A DNA stretch of 64,000 nucleotides from Mycobacterium sp. M26. GTDB taxonomy: Bacteria > Actinomycetota > Actinomycetes > Mycobacteriales > Mycobacteriaceae. Under the pieces are notes generated by a model. That model did no database searches and was not told the DNA's origin. It saw nothing but the letters and a program-made list of their open reading frames with translations. The position numbers and the translations under genes were made by a program. The stretch spans positions 248,001 through 312,000 of the forward strand of contig NZ_LN929907.1 in assembly GCF_001494595.1 (NCBI RefSeq). The letters are read 5' to 3'. Shown in pieces: positions 24,315-31,444 of the stretch (within the stretch, counting starts at the first letter, position 1; every line of letters begins with the position of its first letter).

Positions 24315-24757
24315 ACGCTCTCCTCGACTCTGTCATAGGGGATGGCTGCATTGGCTGCGACCCAACTCTTTTCGGCGTCCGATCCCCCGGGGGGAGGCAC
24401 GAGGCCGTTCACCATCCACAACTGTTCGCTGGTCTCATCGACGTGGAACTCCCAATGAACGCCGTCGTACTTACTCATGAACGGGGCCAGGGTGTTGCTG
24501 ATCCAGCGCGCGGCGCGACGTCTGCTGGCAGCGTCAGGGTGCTGTCGAGCGATGTGCTCGATGACGACCCGGACTGCAGCACTGGACGGTTCGCCACCTA
24601 CGAAGAAGTCGCCGGCCGAGGTCTCGCGGAAGATGACAACGACATAGAAGCGCGGGAGACCGATCGCCCGGTAGCGCTCGGTGACAGCCGCAGCCAACTC
24701 CTGTTTGTCTGCGCCGGTGAAAGTACCCGGGGCGTGGTAGATAGTCCACAAAGGCAT
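24311..24757 (-). CDS. 4-oxalocrotonate tautomerase-like protein
   Basis: 148 residues from ATG 24757 (MPLWTIYHAPGTFTGADKQ). Met removal would expose Pro2, the catalytic base of the tautomerase superfamily. LAAAVTERYRAIGLPRFYVVVIFRE and FFVGGEP follow the longer putative oxalocrotonate tautomerase pattern rather than the 62-residue classical enzyme. The eight upstream codons are rejected because they would bury Pro2. Predicted role: keto-enol tautomerisation of a ring-cleavage or enone intermediate. Overlaps the LLM gene by 4 bases. Confidence 0.8.
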   Translation of the reverse strand: MPLWTIYHAPGTFTGADKQELAAAVTERYRAIGLPRFYVVVIFRETSAGDFFVGGEPSSAAVRVVIEHIARQHPDAASRRRAARWISNTLAPFMSKYDGVHWEFHVDETSEQLWMVNGLVPPPGGSDAEKSWVAANAAIPYDRVEESV

Positions 24758-24777
24758 TGAAATCTCCTCAGCCAAGA

Positions 24778-25479
24778 TCAACCGGGCAAGCTGATGCTGA
24801 GGTTCTCGACGGGGCCGGATAACGCAGCCTTGGCCGCGACGCTCGCGTCATCGATGAGAACCTCCGCGGCGCCGCTCTCCAAAGCGTCGATGATGCGAGC
24901 CGCTGCCACGGCCGGGGGTGTCTTCGGCACGTTGATCGCCGCGACCATGTCGGTGTCGAGGAATCCGGCATGGACGCCGAGAACCTGGGTCTGTTGCGCG
25001 GCCAACTCGTCACGAAGCGAGTTCGTGAGAGACCACATGGCTGCCTTCGATGCCCCGTAGGCACCGCTGCCACTGAGCCAGGACAACACCGAGAGAACGT
25101 TGACTATGGCCCCGCCGCCACCGCGACCGACAATGGGCGCGAAAGCCGTTGCGACGCGCAGTGGACCCAGGGCATTGACATCGAACGTCTCGGCAACATC
25201 CGCGACAGCACCGGTGAGAAGCGGCGCAGGTATCAGGATGCCGGCGTTGTTGATGAGGATGTCGGCATCGCTCGCACGACGAGCGAGCGACGAGACAGAT
25301 GCCTCTGATCGCACATCGAGCACCTCGGTGACCACCGCAGGGCGCGCATCGGTGTAGGGCTCGCGGGCTGTCGCGTAAACCTTCGCGGCACCGCGATTGA
25401 GCACCTCGTCGACCAGCGCCGCGCCGAGACCTCGCCGACCGCCGGTGACGACCACGACTCGACCTTGTACTGCGACCAT
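24778..25479 (-). CDS. Short-chain dehydrogenase/reductase
   Basis: 233 residues, slightly short for the family. Cofactor motif TGGRRGLGAALV, NNAG at about 95, and catalytic Tyr/Lys in YGASK at about 148. The Arg pair in the Gly motif (GGRRGLG) and YATAREPY after strand 2 favour NADP. First gene of the minus-strand operon facing the HxlR regulator; 20 bases separate it from the tautomerase gene. Likely oxidises or reduces an alcohol or ketone in the same pathway. Confidence 0.87.
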   Translation of the reverse strand: MVAVQGRVVVVTGGRRGLGAALVDEVLNRGAAKVYATAREPYTDARPAVVTEVLDVRSEASVSSLARRASDADILINNAGILIPAPLLTGAVADVAETFDVNALGPLRVATAFAPIVGRGGGGAIVNVLSVLSWLSGSGAYGASKAAMWSLTNSLRDELAAQQTQVLGVHAGFLDTDMVAAINVPKTPPAVAAARIIDALESGAAEVLIDDASVAAKAALSGPVENLSISLPG

Positions 25480-25498
25480 CGGAACTCCTCCATCTGAG

Positions 25499-25552
25499 TA
25501 ACTACACCGTTATCCAGATACAATCACACATTGCTGGATAACGCAATCGTTA
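25499..25552. promoter_or_regulatory. Pair of palindromic operators facing the HxlR regulator
   Basis: TAACt-ACAC-CGTTA at 25499-25512 and TAACG-CAAT-CGTTA at 25539-25552 share the form TAACG-N4-CGTTA (one mismatch in the first). They are exactly 40 bases apart in the 87-base divergent gap. One is 20 bases from the SDR start and the other 14 bases from the regulator start. The flanks GTTATCCA / TGGATAAC extend the symmetry across the whole region. Binding by the HxlR protein is inferred. Confidence 0.7.
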
Positions 25553-25566
25553 GTTACCATCGGGGC

Positions 25567-26058
25567 ATGTCGATGAAACTCGAAGATCGGCTGGCCCGCC
25601 GGGAACAGTGGCAGCCGGAGATCTGCTCGGTGGCCAAGGTGCTCGACCTTTTGAGCACCAAGACCGCATTTCTCGCACTACGCGAATGCTTTTGGGGTAC
25701 TGCACGGTTCGAAGACTTCGTCGACCGCATCGGAGCATCGGCGCCGGCGGTGTCCCGCGCGCTCAAGCAGCTTGAGACTGCGGGCGTCGTTGAGCGTGTG
25801 CCATACCGAGAACCAGGCAGCCGCGTTCGCGATGAGTACCGGCTCACCACCGCCGGCGAGGACCTGTTGCCCGTCCTGATGGCGCTCACACAGTGGGGCG
25901 ACAAGTATCTCCAGAACGGCTCAGCGCCATTGGGATTCGTTGATTCGAGGACAGGTAGGCCGGTGCGGGTCTGCGTCACCAGCCGTGGCGACGTGAACGA
26001 ACCGACCTCGAGCGATATCGAGATCCGCGCCCGATTCACAGACGGGCAGCAGGGATGA
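25567..26058 (+). CDS. HxlR-type winged-helix regulator
   Basis: 163 residues from ATG 25567. The winged helix covers about 20-95: CSVAKVLDLLSTKTAFLALRECFWGTARFEDFVDRIGASAPAVSRALKQLETAGVVERVPY, the HxlR/MarR-like layout with a short wing before ELIPVL-type helix. The C-terminal 50 residues are basic and probably mediate dimerisation or ligand sensing. Divergent from the SDR operon, with the TAACG-N4-CGTTA sites between. It probably represses the operon until a pathway intermediate appears. Confidence 0.82.
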   Translation: MSMKLEDRLARREQWQPEICSVAKVLDLLSTKTAFLALRECFWGTARFEDFVDRIGASAPAVSRALKQLETAGVVERVPYREPGSRVRDEYRLTTAGEDLLPVLMALTQWGDKYLQNGSAPLGFVDSRTGRPVRVCVTSRGDVNEPTSSDIEIRARFTDGQQG

Positions 26059-26073
26059 CATCGCAGCGGGCTA

Positions 26074-26670
26074 CTACGACCGGCGTGGCTCGGTGTTTCG
26101 ATGATCAGCTGTGGCCGTCAGCTCGTCACTGATCCCGACGCCGATGGCTCGCAGCATTGTTGCCACCTTGCGGTCGAGCAGGATTCCGGTGGCTGCAATC
26201 TCGGAATCGCCCAGTCCGGCGAAGACGGTGGAAGGTTGGTCGATGCCGAAGACTGCGGCCCCCGCTTCGTCGCTGAAGAGCAGGACCCGCAGTGGGGCAT
26301 AGAGGAGGGCGTTTCGGTCGCGGCGAAACATGGTTTCGGCGATCACGTGGTTGCCCATCAGGTATTCGATCGCCTGGCCGCGGTGGCCGGCCACGTTCAT
26401 CATCGGAGTGGCATCGATGCTCGCGTACAGCAGCAGATCGTAGGGCGCTGACGCCGCAACCCTGGACTTCACATCGTCCCATGTCCCCCCTGCTCGGATA
26501 TCAGCCAGATAGGGCTCGGGGTTGAAAGCGGGTACCGCGCTCTCGAAAGCTGCGCGGAAGCGCTCGAATGGTATGCCAGTGGCGATGTTGAGCCGCGTCA
26601 TCGCATGGTCGATCCTGCTGACCGCGACGTCCGTGTGCGGGGCTCTGCTGTCGTCCCGGAACTCGGTCAT
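26074..26670 (-). CDS. DUF302-domain protein
   Basis: 198 residues from ATG 26670. The C-terminal 140 residues carry the DUF302 pattern: EYLMGNHVIAETMFRRDRNALLYAPLRVLLF then a strand-rich VFGIDQPSTVFAGLG. DUF302 folds are found as small periplasmic or cytosolic proteins of unknown function, sometimes linked to redox operons. The start overlaps the reductase stop by 4 bases (ATGA), so it is coupled to the reductase gene. It is the last gene of the second accessory operon. Confidence 0.72.
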   Translation of the reverse strand: MTEFRDDSRAPHTDVAVSRIDHAMTRLNIATGIPFERFRAAFESAVPAFNPEPYLADIRAGGTWDDVKSRVAASAPYDLLLYASIDATPMMNVAGHRGQAIEYLMGNHVIAETMFRRDRNALLYAPLRVLLFSDEAGAAVFGIDQPSTVFAGLGDSEIAATGILLDRKVATMLRAIGVGISDELTATADHRNTEPRRS

Positions 26671-28244
26671 CCTCGTATTGCCTCCAGCATGTCCTGTATC
26701 GCCGTGAATTTCACCCGGGGTCGGTTCCGCTCGGCGCCGCGCGCCCGTTCGACAGCATCGATTGTCCGCCAACCACTGCTGTCGACGATGTGAGCTCCGC
26801 GAGCGCTCAGGATCTGCACCAGGTCGAGGTCGCTCACATCGCGGGCGAGCAGTCCGGCGTCGAAGTCCTCCCAGATCTTCCCGACCGTCTCACGGGCACA
26901 GTCTCGGTTTGTGCCGATCACCCCGTTGGCGCCGCGCTTGATCCAGCCGGTCACGTACACCCCGGAGAATCGGCCTGCCGTACCAGTGACCCGTCCGCCG
27001 TCGTTGGGCACGATGCCTGCTTCAGAATCAAAGGGAAGGCCCGGGATCGCGTTGCCCAGGTAGCCGATCGCCCTGAGCACCAGGCGGCTCACCAGGACAT
27101 CGCCACCGGTAACGAGTAGTGCTTCGGCGTGGTGGTCGCCGACGACTGCAACGGGTGCGCTATTGAAGCGGAACACGATCCGTTTGTGGGATGGCGACGT
27201 CTTACGTCGAGAAAAGTCCTCGAGCACCCGCAGTTTGGCCTTGGTATCGAGATCGGCGCCCTTGGGCGGTGTCAGGTCTTCAGCGTCCACGATCACGTCC
27301 ACCCCCGGGAGGTGACCCAGCGCGATCAGCTCGGCGGCGGAGAAGGCGGCATGCGACGCTCCCCGGCGACCGAGGAGTACTACCTCGCGGATATCGCTGT
27401 GGGACAGCACATCCACGGCGTGGTCTGGAACATCCGTGTGGTGCAGCTGCTCTCGTGACATGAGCAGGATGCGCGCGACGTCGAGAGCGACATTGCCGTT
27501 ACCCACGATAACCGCGCGCTCCGTCTTGAGGTCGTAACGATCGCCGGTCCGGTCGGGATGCCCGTTGTACCAGGCAACAAAGCGTGCTGCGGCGTGGCTG
27601 CCGGGTAGGTGCTCGCCGGGAATACCGAGATCGCGGCTGCGTGAAGCGCCCACGGCATAGACGACAGCGTGATGGTGCGCGATGAGCTCGTCATGAGTCA
27701 GATCGCGTCCAATCTCGACATTGAGGTAGCTGCGGACATGCTGGTCGTTGAACAACACCTCGAAGGTGTCCGTGATCGCCTTCGTGCGTTGGTGGTCAGG
27801 CGCTACGCCCGCGCGGATGAGACCGTACGGCGTAGGCAACCGATCGAAAAGGGAGACGTCGACGCCGTCCACGCGGAGCAGCTCGCCGGCGGCATATAGC
27901 GCGGCCGGACCCGTGCCGACAATCGCGACCCGGAACGATCCCGCTGCCACCGGGGGATGCACCGGCTCGGGCGTGGGATAGTTGACGACCAGTGGGTGCT
28001 GCGCGAAGTACTCGGCGTTGAGGTCGCGGAACGCCAGTTGCGACGGGGGCAGCTCGTTCTCCGGGTAGATGGCGTCGACGGGGCATTCGTCCATGCAGGC
28101 GCCGCAGTCGATGCACGCTTGCGGATCGATGTACAGCATCGGCGTCTGGCCGGCATCGCGTGGGTCGGGACGGATGCAATCGACTGGGCACACTGCGACG
28201 CAACTGGCGTCCTTGCAACAGTTCTGGGTGATGACGTGGGCCAT
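26667..28244 (-). CDS. Ferredoxin-NADP reductase with fused 7Fe/8Fe ferredoxin domain (FprB-like)
   Basis: 525 residues. Residues 1-60 are a FdxA-like ferredoxin with Cys9/10, 15, 19, 23 and 44, 47, 50, 54 (ACIDCGACMDECP). From about 105 a GTGPAALYAAGELL FAD motif and from about 245 a VIVGNGNVALDVARIL NADP motif define an adrenodoxin-reductase-type flavoprotein. M. tuberculosis FprB (Rv0886) has the same fusion at 575 residues. It passes NADPH electrons through its own Fe-S domain to a partner; the next gene (a QueG-like Fe-S reductase) is the obvious acceptor. ATG 28244 is chosen because the ferredoxin begins there. Confidence 0.9.
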   Translation of the reverse strand: MAHVITQNCCKDASCVAVCPVDCIRPDPRDAGQTPMLYIDPQACIDCGACMDECPVDAIYPENELPPSQLAFRDLNAEYFAQHPLVVNYPTPEPVHPPVAAGSFRVAIVGTGPAALYAAGELLRVDGVDVSLFDRLPTPYGLIRAGVAPDHQRTKAITDTFEVLFNDQHVRSYLNVEIGRDLTHDELIAHHHAVVYAVGASRSRDLGIPGEHLPGSHAAARFVAWYNGHPDRTGDRYDLKTERAVIVGNGNVALDVARILLMSREQLHHTDVPDHAVDVLSHSDIREVVLLGRRGASHAAFSAAELIALGHLPGVDVIVDAEDLTPPKGADLDTKAKLRVLEDFSRRKTSPSHKRIVFRFNSAPVAVVGDHHAEALLVTGGDVLVSRLVLRAIGYLGNAIPGLPFDSEAGIVPNDGGRVTGTAGRFSGVYVTGWIKRGANGVIGTNRDCARETVGKIWEDFDAGLLARDVSDLDLVQILSARGAHIVDSSGWRTIDAVERARGAERNRPRVKFTAIQDMLEAIRG

Positions 28245-28266
28245 GTGAGCGGCTACTTCTCTTCGG

Positions 28267-29619
28267 TCAAGACGGAAAGCACCGGCTGAAGGTGAGAAGC
28301 AGTCTGGGCGAGCCACCGCGCAGCCTGATGCGCTGGGTGAGCAGGGACCACACCAACGATGCGTGTCCGTTGAGGAACTTGATCCAGGTGGTGGAGTCGG
28401 CGGTGATCCGAAGGTCAGCTGTGCCGAGGTGGCCGTCGGCGACCGTCAGCTCGCGCTCGCGAATAACGACGGTGACCTCGCGTGGTTCAGCGCCCGTGAA
28501 AGTGAAATGGTAGGTCGCCGCGACATCCTTGGCCTGCTCGCGTTGAAAGATGATCGGCAGTCCCTCCACAAAACCATCGATGCTGTTGGCCCGCAGACTC
28601 TGTCCGACCTGTTTTGTCTGTTTGTGCGGGAACCGCTTGGCAACGTAGCTCTCCGCATCCGAGCCGGGGATCACATAGATCGTTTCCTCCTTCAGCTGGA
28701 GGGGGCGAACGACCTCGGCGAGGTGGGTCTTCCGATCGTCGAGCCATGGCCGGATGACGTCTTCGCCGGCTGGGCAGACGGACATGCAGTATGCCGCTTT
28801 GTAGTTGGCGCCGAAGGACAGGCTCTGCCATACAGACGCGGTTTCATTGTCAGGCACCTTCAACCGATAGTCGGTGGCATTCTTGCTGTCGGCGACCTGA
28901 CCGACCCAGTCCCCGAAGCCGCCCATGAACTCGCGGTAGTTGTGCGTGTAGCACGCCGAGAAGTCGAAGTGTCCGTCGGAGGCGATGGCGCCGGTTGGGC
29001 ATGCCGCCACGCATAGCTTGCAATCCAGACACGGGTTGAAGGTGATGGGCTGCGAGTCATCATCGACCTCGGCATCGATCAGGACTGTGCCAAGAAGAAT
29101 GAAGTTGCCAAACTTGGGGTGGATCACGTTGCGGTGCAGCCCCATATGGCCAAGGCCCGCGGCTACGGCAACGGGCTTGTGGCTGACGACCCACGTCTTG
29201 CGAGGGAACTTGTCCATCTCCATCGGAAACCCCATCGCAGGGTTGATCGCACGGATGCCCACGGCTTCGAGTTGGGACACCACCGTTCGACCAACATCGT
29301 CGGAATGGTCTCCGGTGTGGTGAAACTCCAGGTTGGCTACCGAGCGGGCTGGAGTGCGGATGTTCTCGCGGTTCATCTTGCACACGAAGCTGATCAGAGT
29401 CTTCACATGTGGCATTGCGGCAGTCAGGTCTGCGCGTTGGTCGGCAATCTCGGCACGATCGATCGCAACGAACCCGACATCGTCGGCGCCGGCAGCCAGG
29501 CAGAGATCGCGCAACCATGAAGCGTCGAGGACCGGCGCGCTCCCCCGGCTCTCGGCGGGGGTCTGCTGCAGCACCGCAGCGACGGTAGGGTGCCGGTCAA
29601 TCCTGTTCATTTTCGCCAT
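28267..29619 (-). CDS. QueG-like double-cluster Fe-S reductase fused to an SCP2 sterol-binding domain
   Basis: 450 residues. The N-terminal region (about 35-180) matches the reductive-dehalogenase/QueG-like fold, including AGLGHMGLHRNVIHPKFGNFILLGTVL. Cys197/200/203/207 form CLDCKLCVAACP and Cys223/278/282 complete a second cluster. Residues 350-450 form an SCP2 lipid-binding domain (VTVVIRERELTVADG; ADLRITADSTTWIKFLNG). QueG and reductive dehalogenases use a cobalamin; whether this one does is not visible. The fusion suggests a reductase whose hydrophobic substrate is delivered by the SCP2 module. ATG 29619 has GAGG ten bases upstream. Confidence 0.83.
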   Translation of the reverse strand: MAKMNRIDRHPTVAAVLQQTPAESRGSAPVLDASWLRDLCLAAGADDVGFVAIDRAEIADQRADLTAAMPHVKTLISFVCKMNRENIRTPARSVANLEFHHTGDHSDDVGRTVVSQLEAVGIRAINPAMGFPMEMDKFPRKTWVVSHKPVAVAAGLGHMGLHRNVIHPKFGNFILLGTVLIDAEVDDDSQPITFNPCLDCKLCVAACPTGAIASDGHFDFSACYTHNYREFMGGFGDWVGQVADSKNATDYRLKVPDNETASVWQSLSFGANYKAAYCMSVCPAGEDVIRPWLDDRKTHLAEVVRPLQLKEETIYVIPGSDAESYVAKRFPHKQTKQVGQSLRANSIDGFVEGLPIIFQREQAKDVAATYHFTFTGAEPREVTVVIRERELTVADGHLGTADLRITADSTTWIKFLNGHASLVWSLLTQRIRLRGGSPRLLLTFSRCFPS

Positions 29620-29630
29620 GTTCCGGGTCC

Positions 29631-30539
29631 TCAGCGGTCGCCTCGACGGAGGAGATCCGTCAACACTGTCTCGTTGAGGATCGCTGCCACGACTTCGGGC
29701 TTCTCGAGGGAAGCGAAGTGTCCGCTCAAGGGGATGTTCACCCGCTCGACGCGGCGTAGCGCATTTTCGACCTGGTCGCGTTCAGCCGGACGAGACCAGT
29801 CGCCGTCGCTGTAGACCAGAGTCACCGGCGCGCCGACTTCGGGATAGCGTGACCGCGCTCTGATGAACCCCGGCAGGCTTCGATAGACCCCCCGCGCGAC
29901 CTTGTCGTATCCCTTCCGCCGTCCGCTACGGAGCAACTCGTCGAGCAACTCCTCCGGTAGTGCGGCACCGTCGACGAGACCGCCGCGGAGCACTCTGCGC
30001 ATCACAGGGCGGGGTTCAAGACCCGCGATCAACGGTCCAACCACCGGTAGTCGCACAGCGGGGATGATCAGGCGGCCCAGGAAGCTGCCTCGTATCAGGC
30101 CGGAGGGATAGTCGTAGGGATTGAGGGCCACGACACGGCTTACCCGGTCTCCGAGATCTATGGATGCCAACAGGGCGACGGCGCCGCCAAGCGATTCGCC
30201 GGCCAGTGTCACCGCTCTGAGATCAAGCCCCTGGACGAAATCGACGATCGCCGAGCGGAAATCGGCCTCTTCAAACGATTGGTTCGCGACGATGTCTGAC
30301 CACCCCATGCCGGGCAGGTCGACAGCGTAGACGGTGAAGCGATCGAGCAACCGGGGGATCACCCTCTGGAAGTAGTCCAATTGGGTCCGCACGGTGTGAA
30401 TCAGAACCAGGGGAGGGCCGGTGCCGGTTGTGTAGTAGCGCAGCCGTGATCCATCGGCTCGGACAAAGTGCCTGACTTCTCCCCGATCACCGGCCCACGT
30501 TCGGGTGTAGGACGACTCGGGTGACTCGATGGTTGTCAT
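29631..30539 (-). CDS. Alpha/beta-hydrolase
   Basis: 302 residues. Oxyanion region LVLIHTVRTQLDYFQR, nucleophile elbow AGESLGGA, acid in VYSDGDWSRPAE and His in LSGHFASLEKPE. The core is a classical serine alpha/beta hydrolase with a helical cap around 160-220. First gene of the minus-strand operon (hydrolase, SCP2-reductase, ferredoxin reductase, DUF302) and divergent from the HxlR regulator. It may release the substrate of the reductase from an ester. Confidence 0.87.
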   Translation of the reverse strand: MTTIESPESSYTRTWAGDRGEVRHFVRADGSRLRYYTTGTGPPLVLIHTVRTQLDYFQRVIPRLLDRFTVYAVDLPGMGWSDIVANQSFEEADFRSAIVDFVQGLDLRAVTLAGESLGGAVALLASIDLGDRVSRVVALNPYDYPSGLIRGSFLGRLIIPAVRLPVVGPLIAGLEPRPVMRRVLRGGLVDGAALPEELLDELLRSGRRKGYDKVARGVYRSLPGFIRARSRYPEVGAPVTLVYSDGDWSRPAERDQVENALRRVERVNIPLSGHFASLEKPEVVAAILNETVLTDLLRRGDR

Positions 30540-30592
30540 GGCTGTCCTTCCTGGCCATTCCTGGTTGCCTTCCCCACACTATAGACAAGAAA

Positions 30593-30610
30593 ATAAAGTG
30601 GCAACTTTAT
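30593..30610. promoter_or_regulatory. Perfect palindrome ATAAAGT-GGCA-ACTTTAT in the divergent gap
   Basis: 7-base arms around four bases, in the 117-base gap between the hydrolase (start 30539) and the HxlR-type regulator (30657). The N4 spacing equals that of the other HxlR-type palindromes at 25499-25552, though the arms differ. The gap is AT-rich compared with its surroundings, as expected for a promoter region. Confidence 0.7.
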
Positions 30611-30656
30611 CTGCACGTCTAATACACTGCCTACAGTAACGTTTGCCGAAGTCCAG

Positions 30657-31304
30657 GTGGTGGTGGTGCAGAAGACCTACAGCCAGAACTGCCCAGTAGC
30701 GATGGGCATGGATGTTCTGGGGGAGCGTTGGACCATGTTGATCCTCCGCGAATTGTTCGGTGGACCGCGCCGGTACAGCGATCTGCGCGCCGAGCTGCCG
30801 GGAATTGCGACCAACCTGCTCGCGGATCGACTGCGCGCGTTGGAAGAGGGCGGGCTCGTCGAACGCAAGGAGCTACCCCCACCGGCCGCTCGCATCGTCT
30901 ATGAGCTGACTGACGAGGGCTGGCGCAAGGTCGCCCCGGTCATCAAAGCGATCGCCGTCTTCGGCATGGGTCGGATCGACGGCGGTGATCTTGCCGGCAA
31001 ACCGTTGACCGGATTCCTGGCTGGCATCATTGCCGGCTTTGACCCCACCAGCGCTGCCGAGGTGGTGGCCTCCTACCAGATCTATATCGACGAACGTCTC
31101 TTTGAGTTCTCGGTCGATCGTGGTGAACTTGCACCGCCGGGTAACCCGGTCGCGGTCACAGTCAAGGCAGCCGCCCGAGATCTGCTCGCCCTTCGCGTGG
31201 AGCGAACAGCAACGCGCAGGAGAGCCGCGTGGAAGCGCATCGACTTTCGGGGCGAGCCGGCTGCAGTCGCCGACATGCAGCGCATCTTCGCCCTGCGCGA
31301 CTAG
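30657..31304 (+). CDS. HxlR-type regulator with an SCP2-like C-terminal domain
   Basis: 215 residues if started at the first of four tandem GTG codons (30657, 30660, 30663, 30666); the true start is uncertain. Residues about 12-75 are an HxlR winged helix (CPVAMGMDVLGERWTMLILRELFGGPRRYSDLRAELPGIATNLLADRLRALEEGGLV). Residues about 115-215 resemble an SCP2-type lipid pocket (YIDERLFEFSVDRGELAPPG; a helix-strand run ending in MQRIFALRD). The same domain type is fused to the reductase in the operon it faces, so the regulator may sense the same class of hydrophobic ligand. Confidence 0.75.
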   Translation: MVVVQKTYSQNCPVAMGMDVLGERWTMLILRELFGGPRRYSDLRAELPGIATNLLADRLRALEEGGLVERKELPPPAARIVYELTDEGWRKVAPVIKAIAVFGMGRIDGGDLAGKPLTGFLAGIIAGFDPTSAAEVVASYQIYIDERLFEFSVDRGELAPPGNPVAVTVKAAARDLLALRVERTATRRRAAWKRIDFRGEPAAVADMQRIFALRD

Positions 31305-31336
31305 CGGAGGTAAGGCGCGGGCTGGCTCCCTCGCCC

Positions 31337-31388
31337 AGCGTCACCCCAGAGTGACCGTCGGCGGCCAGCGCCGCGCTGGCGTGACGCT
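31337..31388. repeat. Stacked inverted repeats downstream of the HxlR-SCP2-like gene
   Basis: Outer arms AGCGTCAC (31337-31344) and GTGACGCT (31381-31388) enclose a second perfect hairpin GCCAGCGC-C-GCGCTGGC (31364-31380), whose right end abuts the outer right arm. A third small stem GTCAC/GTGAC (31340-31344 with 31351-31355) competes for the left outer arm. No U-tract follows. It lies 33 bases past the regulator stop and 57 bases before the next gene, so it could be a terminator or a switching RNA. Confidence 0.5.
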
Positions 31389-31421
31389 CAGCAATGATCC
31401 CCGGCACTGGCGCGAGCGGAT

Positions 31422-31441
31422 TATGTATGGTTGTATACATA
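31422..31441. promoter_or_regulatory. TetR operator TATGTAT-N6-ATACATA overlapping the promoter of the Rv0196-like gene
   Basis: Perfect 7-base arms around six bases, ending 3 bases before the ATG at 31445. The right arm contains a TATACA-like -10, so a bound repressor would block transcription start. This is consistent with negative autoregulation of the TetR gene and the molybdopterin oxidoreductase behind it. Confidence 0.72.
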
Positions 31442-31444
31442 GGC

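Noticed and set aside
25480..25566. Stem-loop terminator or riboswitch in the SDR/HxlR gap
   Set aside because: The symmetric sequences are better explained as two operators in a divergent promoter, because both flanking genes start there.
22004..31304. Mobile element or integrative island ends
   Set aside because: Apparent low GC and accessory genes prompted a search for transposase, integrase, tRNA or direct-repeat ends. None was recognised, so no mobile element is called.
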